From Raphanus sativus (taxonomy: Eukaryota; Streptophyta; Magnoliopsida; Brassicales; Brassicaceae), in NCBI RefSeq assembly GCF_000801105.2, contig NC_079514.1, positions 51,505,372-51,569,371 of the forward strand: a stretch of DNA of 64,000 bases. Direction: 5' to 3'. The notes beneath the pieces are model-generated. The model had not been told where the DNA came from and did not search any database. It was given only the letters and a program-made list of their open reading frames with translations. Positions 37,063 to 48,400 of this stretch are shown here, piece after piece (position 1 is the stretch's first letter; every line of letters begins with the position of its first letter). Both the position numbers and the translations under genes were made by a program.

Positions 37063-38079
37063 TTTAGTTAATACAACAAGAAATTTGGAAGCGTTGGTTT
37101 GCTGTTGTGTTAGGTTTGCCTGGGGAAGTGATTTGTAGGACAATGATGATAGTTTTTATTAATTATTTGGGGAAGGAGTTGAATGCAGGAGTGGAGCTGG
37201 AAGAATGTGATATACATTAATTTGTTTGTTTCCGAAGCTTGCTTATAACTAGGGTTAAACCCGCCCGACACAAATATATAAATAATTTAAATATATTTAA
37301 AATGTTTAAGTCATTTTTAGATTAAAAATAAACTAATTTTTATATTTTTATCACGTCAAATTTGTCTATTATTTTACAAATCAAATAACATATCAAAAAT
37401 AGAATTATGTTTTTAAAATTTGCTCTAATTTAGTTTCTAACAATATGTCATTTCAATAATTTTTAACATAAACATTTAACTAATAGTTGTAACCTTAATA
37501 TAAATCCAATGTTAAATTTCAAATTTGTCTATTATATTTTTGTTTTTTCTTTTTAAATCTCATATATTAAATTTTCAATAAGTTAATAGAAACATAAATC
37601 TAAGTTTAAGATAATTTAACATTTTTTGATTATATATTTGTAGTTTTTTATTTATTTTAATTTTACATACATTAATTTTTGAAAACTTAATTTGTTTTTA
37701 TTTTATTTTTTGGTCAGTTAACAATTTATGTGGAATTTAAAACATTTATGTTATATATCAAGTTAAATATTTGATGAAGGATTTTGTCTTTAACTTATTA
37801 TATTTTCATTTTATTTTGAGAGAAATTATGTGTTCATATAGAATTTACAAATATCTTAATTTGATATTTTTAAATATAAAAATATCAGAAAACTATATAA
37901 ATAGTTTCAATTTTGAAATCATATGTATTTTCAAATCATATTTTATTTTTATTTGAAATTATTTTATTTTTACGATTAATATTTATTAATTAATTTACGG
38001 TTATGTTTCAAACATTTAGTTTATTTAGTAAACAATATGTTGACATTCAATGATTTATAGAGTTAACTTATATATAGTA
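37063..38079. other. AT-rich intergenic
   Basis: No gene or defined element. A somewhat richer patch at 37075-37235 shows no readable protein. The rest is low-complexity A/T. Confidence 0.5.
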
Positions 38080-40300
38080 CTAGATATGGATCCGTGCGTT
38101 GCACGGGTTTTATTTGATGTTTTAATTCACGAACACATAAAAAGATTGGAAATATTTTTCTCACGTTAGTTCTTGGATTTTCAGTATATATTGGTGACAT
38201 TTTAATAACAATAATCTGTTTTCTTACATATTTTTTTATTGATATTCTATTTTAATAATAATGGTGTTTTAAATAGTACATTGATATTTATATTTTTTAA
38301 TAAATACTTCACTTTTATAATTTTTCAAAATAATATTAGCTATATTTAATTGAAATATATAGAACTGTGAACTCTCTATATTGTTTATATTGTGTAAGAA
38401 AACTAAAAACGACACAATTAAAAATATTAATATTACATAACACCAGTCAATATTTTTTATCGATAGTCAGCTAAATATCGAATATATTTCTAGATAAAAT
38501 ATCAAATTTATTTACTTTAACATTCATGGTGTGACTTTAACATCTTTTTCTATATACAATATTTTGTAAAACACCATTGTCGGTATGTTTTACAAATTTG
38601 AAGTTCTCGAGTTGTAGTGACTCTTGATAGTGCGACATATAATTGTAAGACTGAACTTGGCAAATAGACCAACTTTTTAAGCTTTGACCTTAGTTCTGGT
38701 TGATAGTCATTTCATAGAACACTCTTATAGAAAATTGAAGTCTTTTCATTTTGAAAGGTCATCTTGCATATGTAGGTATGAGACTTATTCTAAGAATACA
38801 AATCTGTTTTTCCACATAACTTCCAGTTATGATTTCGGCATCAATATTCATATTGTATAGGCGAGTTATCCATAACACTATTTCTATTGAAAATTCTTTA
38901 TTTTTATTTAAATTCCTTAATAGCATGACCTACAACAATCCATTGGAAAATCGTTATCTTTGATTTAAATTTCATAGTAGCATGATCTACAACAACATAA
39001 CCAATTTTTATATGTTGATAAAAATAAACACACATAATCATAATCACATATAAGCATAATAGTCACATTAACTTAGTCACAATACCATAACAGTTGGACA
39101 AAATATCCGTAAATTTTGATTTTATCTGTTTCGATTTAAACCGAAATTTCAAATATATGTAACTCTACAAAGCAAAGAAAATACTTATATGCAATATCTG
39201 TAAGAAACGTAGCAAATCAAAAATACTAATATTATTAAGAATGAATATCTGATCTGATCCGTTATATGAATACATATACATGTACGTAAAGACGTATATG
39301 TATATAAATAATTTATATAAATATTATATTGTATATAAGTTTTCTAGTAATTTTTAATAAATTTATTAAGTTATTTATTAGAATTAGATTAACCCTTAGT
39401 TTTTCACTATATTTACATTGTCATGCCACTGAAGTATTAAATGCATTTATATTTAAATATGATTGTCTTTTCCTAATTTGAATAATAGATTTAACCATTT
39501 AATGTTTTTCCTAATTTAAATAATAGATTTCTTAATAAAATCTTAACCAAAATATATTTCCTAATATATTTCTTATTAACATATGAAATATTTTTAATAT
39601 TTATTATTAATAAATAATAAAATAAAAAATCACACATCATAATCAATTTATATAACATATAAAAAATATAAAAAATTCATATATTATTAGCATAATGCTT
39701 CCTATATAAGTTCAATTAGTTATAAATATAAGATTTGTTTATATGATACACTGTGATATAATAAACAATTAAATCACAAAATATAATTATTTGAAAGTAA
39801 TAAATAAAATCGTTATCTTTTAAAATGTTATATTAACAATTATATAATACATTTTAATTTACAAATATATATAGTATACCATTAGTACAGAGAAAAAATT
39901 TATAGTCAACAATATTTATACGACGATCACGGGTCAAACTCTAGAAATAAACAAAACAGCGCAACATTATTATTCTTTAACAAATTTATTTTAATAGAAT
40001 TATAGTTCCAGATATGGTTATATATTTTATGTATTTATAAATTTTTTTCTTTGTTTTGAGGGATACTAAGATTTTTGAATTGGAAAAAATTATGACCACC
40101 TCTATATTATTTTAATTAGGAAATTTAAAATTTATATCAGAATATTTTTTAAAAATTTTAACTTTAATTTTTATTATAACTGCAAAAATTTAATTTTCAA
40201 TCTAAATTTATATTTAAATATTACAAAATACATCATTTAATATTAAAAAAAATAAAAACAAAAAATAAATATCCGCCCGATCGGGCGGGTCAAGATCTAG
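38080..40300. mobile_element. Helitron cluster bounded by outward-facing 3' ends
   Basis: The left border is a minus-strand Helitron 3' end: CTAG at 38080-38083 with a perfect hairpin CCGTGC-GTT-GCACGG at 38092-38106. The right border is a plus-strand 3' end: palindrome CCGCCCGATCGGGCGG at 40273-40288, then GTCAAGATCTAG|T ending at 40300. Another plus-strand end, GGGTCAAACTCTAG, is at 39944. At about 39390-39450 the words CCCTTAGTTTTTCACTATAT resemble the 5' part of the 36008 element. At least two elements, perhaps three, overlap or are nested here. A decayed helicase lies inside. Confidence 0.65.
38600..38880 (-). pseudogene. decayed Helitron PIF1-type helicase fragment
   Basis: The minus strand reads pieces such as NMNIDAEIITGSYVEKQI, RISLIPTYAR, PFKMKRLQFS and MTIN..GQSLK. 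These match the C-terminal part of plant Helitron helicases (IP.MSLIPSD..LPFK..RRQFP, then MTINKSQGQSLK). Stop codons and frame breaks interrupt it. Orientation agrees with the minus-strand 3' terminus at 38080, so it is the remnant of a once autonomous element. Confidence 0.75.
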
Positions 40301-40370
40301 TAATTATTATTTTGGAAGTTGTATTCTGAATTGTATGTTTTTGTGAAATACATGAGTGCTTTCTAAAATA

Positions 40371-40606
40371 CTCCCTCTGTTCCAAATTGTAAGTAGTTTT
40401 AGCTAAAAGCACTAATATTAAAAAAGTAATCATTTGTTAAAAAATATCATTTAATGTATTATTTCAACCAATAATAAAATAGCTAACATTATTTAATTGG
40501 TCACACACTATTCAATAAATATAAAATTGCCTTGAAATGTTAAAACTACTTACATTGTGAAACATTTTTTTTTGCTAAAACTACTTATAATATGAAACGG
40601 AGGGAG
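40371..40606. mobile_element. Stowaway MITE
   Basis: 236 bp with termini CTCCCTCTGTTCCAAATTGT and (reversed) CTCCCTCCGTTTCATATTAT, flanked by TA on both sides. This is the Tc1/mariner-type Stowaway signature. Confidence 0.92.
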
Positions 40607-40689
40607 TATAAAATAATGCACAAGAATAACATATATCAAACGTATTTAATTACACATTTTGTATATCCTTAAAAAAACCAGAAAAAAAT

Positions 40690-42060
40690 ATATATTTTTC
40701 AGATAGATGTTTAATGTAGTTTTTCATTTCTTATATTGTATATATACTTATTTTTATTTATATCAAATGATAATATTACGATATATGATTAATGTAATAT
40801 TTTTATTTCTTATGTAATATATTTACTTACTATTTATTAGTTTTTATATTGTATATTTATTAATTATTATATTACTATAGATGTTTAATGTAATATTTCT
40901 ATTACTCATATTGTATATTTACTTTTATTTATTTTTCTTATATTGTATATTTACTTATAAAATACTTAGATGTAATAAAATGTAAAACAATACATTTTTC
41001 AGATAGATGTTTACTGTACTTTTTTCATTTCTTATATTGTATATATAGTTATTCTAATTTTTTTGTTTTTATATCAAATGGTAATATTACAACAAATGTT
41101 TAATGTAATATTCATAGTGTATATTTACTTATTATTTATTTTATTATACATTTTTCAAATAAAAATTTAATGTAGTTTTCTATTTCTGATGTTGTATATT
41201 TACTTATAAAATAGTTAGATATAATAAAAACTTTAAAAGGGCTATAAAAGAATTTCTCTTTTTATATTGTATATTTAATTATTATTTATTTTGTTCATAT
41301 AAATGTTTAATATAATTTTTCTATTTTTCATATTATATATTTACTTATTACTCCCTCCGTTTCAATATATAAGTAGATTTGCCTAAAAGCACGAATATTA
41401 AGAAAGTTGTTATTTTAAAAATGTATATAATTTGATCAATGAATTCAACCAATTATAAAAAACCTATCATTATTTCATTGGTCACACAATATCCAATAAA
41501 TGAAAAAGTTGCATTGAAATATATAAACTATTTATATTGTGAAACAAACTATTTTTACTAGAACTACTTATATTACGAAACAGAGGGAATATTTATTTTA
41601 CAATATATCTTTCACATAGATGTTAATTTATTTTTTCTTTTTTATATTGTACATTACGTATTTTTTATTTTTTATATTGTATATTTTGTTCATTAATTTT
41701 GCTTTTATATCAGATGATGATATTATGTTATATGTTTAGTGTAATATTTTTATTTTTTATATTGTTTATTTATTTTTATTTTTATATTATATATTTAATT
41801 ATTATAATATTACAATAAATATTTAATATAATATTTTTATTTCTCATATTGTACATTTATTTTATCATCTATTTTACTATGTATTTTTCAAATAGATATT
41901 TAATTCATTTTTTCCATTTTTTATTTGTATATTTACTTTTTGACTTGAAAAAAAATTGTATAGTAAATTATTCTAATTTTTCATGTCAAATAATAATATT
42001 ATAGGTTTACTGTAATATTTTTGTTTTATATCGTAATATTAAATTACTTTTTGGTTTTAT
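40690..42060. repeat. degenerate tandem AT-rich repeat
   Basis: About ten degenerate copies of ATGTTTAATGTAATATTT...CATATTGTATATTTACTTAT, with a longer period of roughly 300 bp (CAGATAGATGTTTA at about 40702 and 41002). A Stowaway element interrupts it at 41351-41589. Confidence 0.6.
41351..41589. mobile_element. Stowaway MITE (second copy)
   Basis: 239 bp related to the copy at 40371. It begins CTCCCTCCGTTTCAATATAT and ends CGAAACAGAGGGAA, with TA on each side. The right terminus is slightly decayed. Confidence 0.88.
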
Positions 42061-42323
42061 GTCATTTCAATTTTTTAATAATAATAATGTTGCTTAACTC
42101 GAGACTCGGAAGGCTTTTTTATCAGTAAAGATTGAATAACTCACAATCCAATTTGATCTGATATGTAAACGATATAACTCATTAAGGAACTCCAAAAACT
42201 CCAATAAAACATAGATTCATGGCTAAATGTAACAGCGTCTTGAATAAGAAAGATAAGCATAGCACGATTGTCAAAAAAAGCGAAGAAGCCAATTGAATGA
42301 CGACAAATCATATGAAGATTTTT

Positions 42324-43083
<760 letters not shown>

Positions 43084-43113
43084 TTCGATACGAGCACCAC
43101 CGCCGAATATGAA

Positions 43114-43121
43114 AAACCCTA
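43114..43121 (-). promoter_or_regulatory. telo-box in RPL37A 5' region
   Basis: AAACCCTA on the plus strand, 31 bp upstream of the RPL37A start codon. This element is typical of plant ribosomal protein genes and works together with site II boxes. Confidence 0.7.
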
Positions 43122-43202
43122 GAGAAGAGAGGACAACTCGCTGCTACTCAGAGCTAAAACCGTTATTTTTATACCAAGAATATTAGGGCATTTATTATCT
43201 TA

Positions 43203-43241
43203 TGGGCCTTATCTGGAAGCTAAGCCCATTTTTAATGGGCT
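43203..43241. promoter_or_regulatory. cluster of three site II (TGGGCY) boxes
   Basis: TGGGCC at 43203-43208, AGCCCA at 43223-43228 and TGGGCT at 43236-43241. Such clusters bind TCP factors and drive ribosomal protein genes. They lie in the shared upstream region of RPL37A and the BPC6-like gene, so both could respond. Confidence 0.65.
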
Positions 43242-43854
43242 ATTAATATATTTTTAACATGTTTTATTACTGGCGTGTAAAAGTAAAAAAAAAATAGTAA
43301 GAGAGGAAAGGGTAATGACGTGGCACAATGTCCCTGAGCGTGTGTATCTAACAACCATAGACCTAAACGCACAGATTCTGCGTTACGCACCCAACTCTCT
43401 CTCTCTCTCCCAAAACCATCCGAATCTGTGTGTTCTTTCTTTCTTTCTGCTACTCTGTATCTTCCACTTCACCTATGGTGAGTCTTTTGTTTAGAATCAT
43501 GATACGTTTGATTCATTTATCGTATTATTGTAGGTAAATTTCAGAGCTTTACTGACTTCACACAAGTACACGAGAGAGCTACTTCTCTAGTCCGTGCTTG
43601 TGTTTGTAAGCCTTTTCGTTGCATTTTTCTATATGAGTTTAGGGTTCAGTGTCTGTGTTTCAACTGCAATTTATTACATGTTTTGTTCTGTCAGGGGTTT
43701 GATTAGGAAGGTAAAATGGTCGTGGAAGATTGTGCAAAGATAGTCATTACCAAAAAAAAAAGCGGTCTTTTTAAGGATTATAAAAGTCAGTTATTTTTTA
43801 TTTACTGTGGTAGCTTCAGTAGACGAAAGACTCTTCCTAGCTAGTAACTCTCAA

Positions 43855-44799
43855 ATGGATGATGGTGGTCGGCATAAAGCACCTCAGGGCCAGGTACCTT
43901 GACCAATGTGCTTAGCACCTCAGCTTTGAGATAGTTTTTTATGTTTCATTAATGGGAATAGTTCATTGAAACAGTGGATGATGCAGCAGCAGCAGCATCA
44001 GCCATCGATGAAACAAGTGATGTCGATAATAGCAGAGCGCGACGCAGCGATCCAGGAGAGGAACCTAGCTATATCAGAGAGAAAATCAGCTGTAGCTGAG
44101 AGAGACATGGCGTTTCTCCAGCGAGATACCGCCATCGCTGAGCGCAACAATGCGATCATGGAGAGAGACAGTGCTCTCTCAGCGTTACAGTTCCATGACA
44201 GCTCCATGGCTTCCCCTTCTTCCTCTGCAAAGCACATGCACCATCATCAGCAACATCACATACTTCCGCTGAGTGAAACTCCATATGATGGTCTCCTTAC
44301 ATCACAATTAGCCTTGGAATCTGCAAAACCAAAACGTGGCAAACGAGTGAGAGACCCAAAGAACACTGCTGCTAGTAAGAGAGGGACAAAGAATCATAGG
44401 AAGGTTAAGAAAGAGAAGGAAGACGATTTGAGCAAGATCATGTTTGTGAAGACAACAACCCTTGACTACGGCGAAGAAGAAGTTAACCAGGTTGTGTATG
44501 ACGAGACGACAATGCCACCACCTGTCTGTTCATGCACAGGAGTTCTCAGACAGTGCTACAAATGGGGAAACGGAGGTTGGCAGTCATCGTGTTGCACGAC
44601 CACATTGTCGATGCATCCGTTACCAGCACTGCCCAACAAAAAACATGCCAGAGTTGGGGGAAGGAAAATGAGCGGAAGCGCCTTCAACAAGCTACTAAGC
44701 AGGCTTGCTGCACAAGGGCATAGTGATCTCTCAGACTCTGTTGATCTCAAGGACCATTGGGCAAAGCACGGTACAAACCGTTATATTACGATCAAATAA
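43855..44799 (+). CDS. BPC6: BASIC PENTACYSTEINE class II GAGA-binding factor (BPC6-like)
   Basis: Two coding exons, 43855-43893 and 43975-44799, encode 287 residues. The 81-bp intron matches the MDDGG...GQ|W junction of BPC6. Residues about 29-85 form an alanine-zipper coiled coil ([17 protein letters not shown]...). A basic nuclear localisation region (KPKRGKRV ... HRKVKKEK) follows. The C-terminal GAGA-binding domain has the five cysteines C198, C200, C207, C220 and C221 and ends [13 protein letters not shown]. It should bind GA repeats in chromatin and recruit Polycomb-type repressors. Arabidopsis BPC6 is about 342 residues as I recall; this copy lacks a Cys/His-rich stretch after the coiled coil and a loop near KIMFVKT. 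It is foreign to the At3g60 gene order. Upstream transcribed sequence probably has 5'UTR introns (donor at 43477). Confidence 0.9.
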
Positions 44800-45406
44800 T
44801 TATGTGTGTATTTTAGGTGTTAGAGCATCAGCATCGCTAGGACTTTTTTCTAAGTCCTTAGGTTTTTAAAATAATTTTTGTAGCTTAGGACTTTGATTAG
44901 GGACTTTTTTCTAAGTCCTTAGGTTTTTAAATTATTATTATTATTATGTACTAAAAGAGGAAAAGAATTGTATGTGGAGCCATTGTAATGTTGTATTTAT
45001 ATATTAGAAAAAAATAATCTTAGTAATGATGTTAAAATTCTCAAATGTTCATCTCTCTACTATCTACTTAACTTACTATCTACTTAACTTCTAACCAATG
45101 TCATTATGTTATGACAAAGTATATGAGCTAACCAAACAGCTTTGCTAGAGTGTGATAGATGTAACATCACTTGAAGCACAATAAACAAGCAGAACACATA
45201 TCTAAGTAAAACTCATGGTGGAGTACTGAGCGTTACTGGTTATTAATAATGAATTAACATGAATATTTTGGAAGGTTTTGATATTATAATAAATAAAATA
45301 GAGAAACTCCTTTTTTAACAGATTAGTTTGTCGAAGCACTTGAGAAAAAAAAAAGAGAGACAGAGCAACAGAACGGTCAAAAGATGGCTCCGTACATTTT
45401 TGATTC
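44800..45406. other. convergent 3' intergenic with short tandem duplication
   Basis: A segment containing ACTTTTTTCTAAGTCCTTAG occurs twice (about 44841 and 44904). A GAGCATC word at 44823 may be the end of a broken MITE. No gene. Confidence 0.55.
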
Positions 45407-48400
45407 CTAAGTAAATTTATCTAATATCTTAGACCTGTTAGGTGCAGGAGGTTTGAAATCTTCAATCCTCAGACCTGAGCTCCTTTGAATCTCAACAAAA
45501 GCTTCTTCTCCTGCTTCTGACTTTATTGTCTCCAAAACACTCCCAAGAACATCACCTCCTAACCCAAACTCCATCAGACTTCCTGGTTCTTCTCCTCCTT
45601 CACGTATTAGCCGACCAATCTGTGCCAATGTCACTACATTCTCAGTCACACTTTTACCGAAGATTTTGCCTAGAAACTCTGCTGCTTTTGGAGCATCATT
45701 CACAGCATCCTCCAGTGTAGTCAAAACGGTTTCAAACCTGTCATCAAAAGAGCCAACAGATATTTTTTTGAGGAAGAAAAAGACATGTGATCATCAAAGT
45801 GTGTGACTTGGAGATTTCTTCTACTTACCCTTTCACTAGTTCGGCTCCGGTTAAGTCGTTGTCAGCAGATTTCACAAGGTTAACAAGGAGCTTTGCTAAG
45901 AGATCTCTTTCTTTGTCTTTTCTCTCAAAAGAATCAGTAACCCACAGAGAAATCATTGTTGGGTGGAAAGCTGGTGAATTTATATCTTTCATGCATAAAC
46001 CAATCTCCTTCTCATCTCGGGCACTGTACAAGAACACACAGTAATTGAAACTCACCAAAGCACTTTTCTGAAAATAGGTGACTACAATAGAGGCATAAAG
46101 AACAGACGGAAACTAACAACAACACTATAAATCAGTAAAAAAGAGATGCAATGAATAAACCTTAATTTATGCAATTGTCTCTGCGGAGGTCTTGCACAAG
46201 AGTGATATGATCAATGTAGCAGTATGCAATGACTAACAAATGAACAAAACAAATGACCAGATAGGAAGGATAAATATAGTACCTGTAATATTCCTTAATG
46301 GCAGATAAGGACATATCTTGTAACCGTTCCTGAGGGATGTTCACTGCTGCCGATGGTCCTTGCGGTACTTGCCTAGCAGATGGCACTTCTGATGACGGTT
46401 CAGAAGCACGAGACAGACTTGCGAACTCCCTGTGAACATAAGCTGATCCCCGCTCTTGAGGACTTGACCGTCCCTGAGTAACAGGACTTGCAGGTCTTTG
46501 TGAGCCAACACCATTCAAACCTCCAGCTGGTCGCCTAGGATCAGAATTTGACCCTACTGCAGGCTTTCTAAACGACATTCCTTGACCAAGACCACCTTGA
46601 GGACCCAAGGTAATAGGCTCCTCACCTACTGACCTTTGAGACATTGGAACCATCCTAGGCTCATAGGCTGGCCTTTCATCAAATCTAATGTCCTGGTTAT
46701 TATTATAACTACGACCTTGGGATGGTCCATGATAACCACCCATTTGGGCACTCGGAGGTGACAGCATTCCTCCTCCTCCTCCCCTAGGACTATACTCCAT
46801 ATGACTTCTTCTTCCTGACACATTCATTGAGGGTCCACGCGATAGCCTCTTAGCTTGAGTTTGGCGTTCTTGTGCAGCATCTCTGTGCACTTCCTCTATT
46901 TTCTTTGGCCCTTCAACCTTCATTCGCTCCTGCCATTTGTTCTTTCTCAGATCTATGGCATTAATCAACATGAACCTCACCCTAGAAGAATATTCTTCTT
47001 TGCCTGATAGCATCTTCATTCTATCAAAATATGCATCTATGTGAACCTTAGCTTTGCTATGATCGATCATAACTCCTATCGTACTCATCAGTTTACACAG
47101 AGCTTCAATGTTCTCTTCATGTGGATCCTGATCATACCCGAGCAATTTTTGGATGCATGCGTGCATGATCTTCTCAGTCAACATCCTTTTCTTGTATAGC
47201 TCACCAATGAGTCTAATATTACCCAGCATTCTCCTACGAACTTTGAGTCTCGTCTCTTCCATTTCCTCTTCAGTTTGTTCTACACTTCCTTCTTCAGCAA
47301 CTCTACTTGCTTCTTCCTCCTCTTTCTCTCCTCTCTCAAATTCCTCCTGACACTTATTGAGTAGCAATCTTTTGAAGGTGACCTTCTCACCGTCCTCATT
47401 TAATTCAGGTAACGCACCAGACAAATGTACACAGAAATCAGCATACATCTCACAGAAGGTAGGCTCCATCAAAGCTTTGTCAAATATCTGTGAGATGACA
47501 CCCGTAAGCGTAACAACGTTGTCAATATTGACACCTTTAACTTGCTCAAACAGCTTCTCAAAGTTCTGTGGAGTCAGCTTGTTCAAGATACCCTTCAACT
47601 GCCTTTGCTTTGCCTGTTCTTCATCTGTAACAGTACCAACTTGGTATTTTCTCTCAGCTCTGTGCATCACCTGCATAGGAGTATGCGGAGAAGGAAAAAG
47701 TCCTTTCTGTTGGAAATTTGAACCTCGTTGCCACATGTCGTTTCTGCCCATTCCTACCATCGGACCCACAGGTTGCATTGGTCTAGACATTATCGGGCCC
47801 TGCTGCATACGAGGGTTTCTTAGGACTCCTGAGTTTCCTCCTTGACCACTTCGGAAACCAACGTTACCTCCATGTTGTCCTGAGGGAAGAGAACCCTGAT
47901 TCTTTGCCCACCTATCATCAGACATATTGCTGGGACGTCGACCACTACTACTACCTTGCCGATCCATAACCTTTCCGTGTTCATGATGAGGCGGACCGAT
48001 TACGGAGCTAGCAACATCAGACGAAATGTCAAAGCCCTCAGGAAGAGCAGTAACCATGTCTGCAAACTTAAGGAGGAAATCCCGGGAGTATTTCTTTTCC
48101 ATATTACTGCAGCTGTCTCTGACCTCATCTGCGGAACCTGGCTTTCCCTGCACACTTTCCAGCTTTGGTGTGGAAACATCAGCTGCATCTTCCCAGTTTT
48201 CCGGTTCATTTTTCACTGGTTCAGTATCCACAGTGGCTTCAACAACATCCTGCAGCTTCTGGTTTGAAACATCAGAGCTCTCCAAAGGCATTGCAATCTC
48301 TTTCTTCTCCTCAGGCCCTTTATAAGCATTATAGAGATCAGTTGTCCCTGCAGCATCTGCCTTCTGAAGAATTTCTTTTATTTTCTTCTTTCCTTTGGTA

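Noticed and set aside
43494..43860. Extra coding exons upstream of the BPC6-like start
   Set aside because: Reading frames are short and broken. The sequence fits a 5'UTR with introns, and MDDGG at 43855 matches the family N-terminus.
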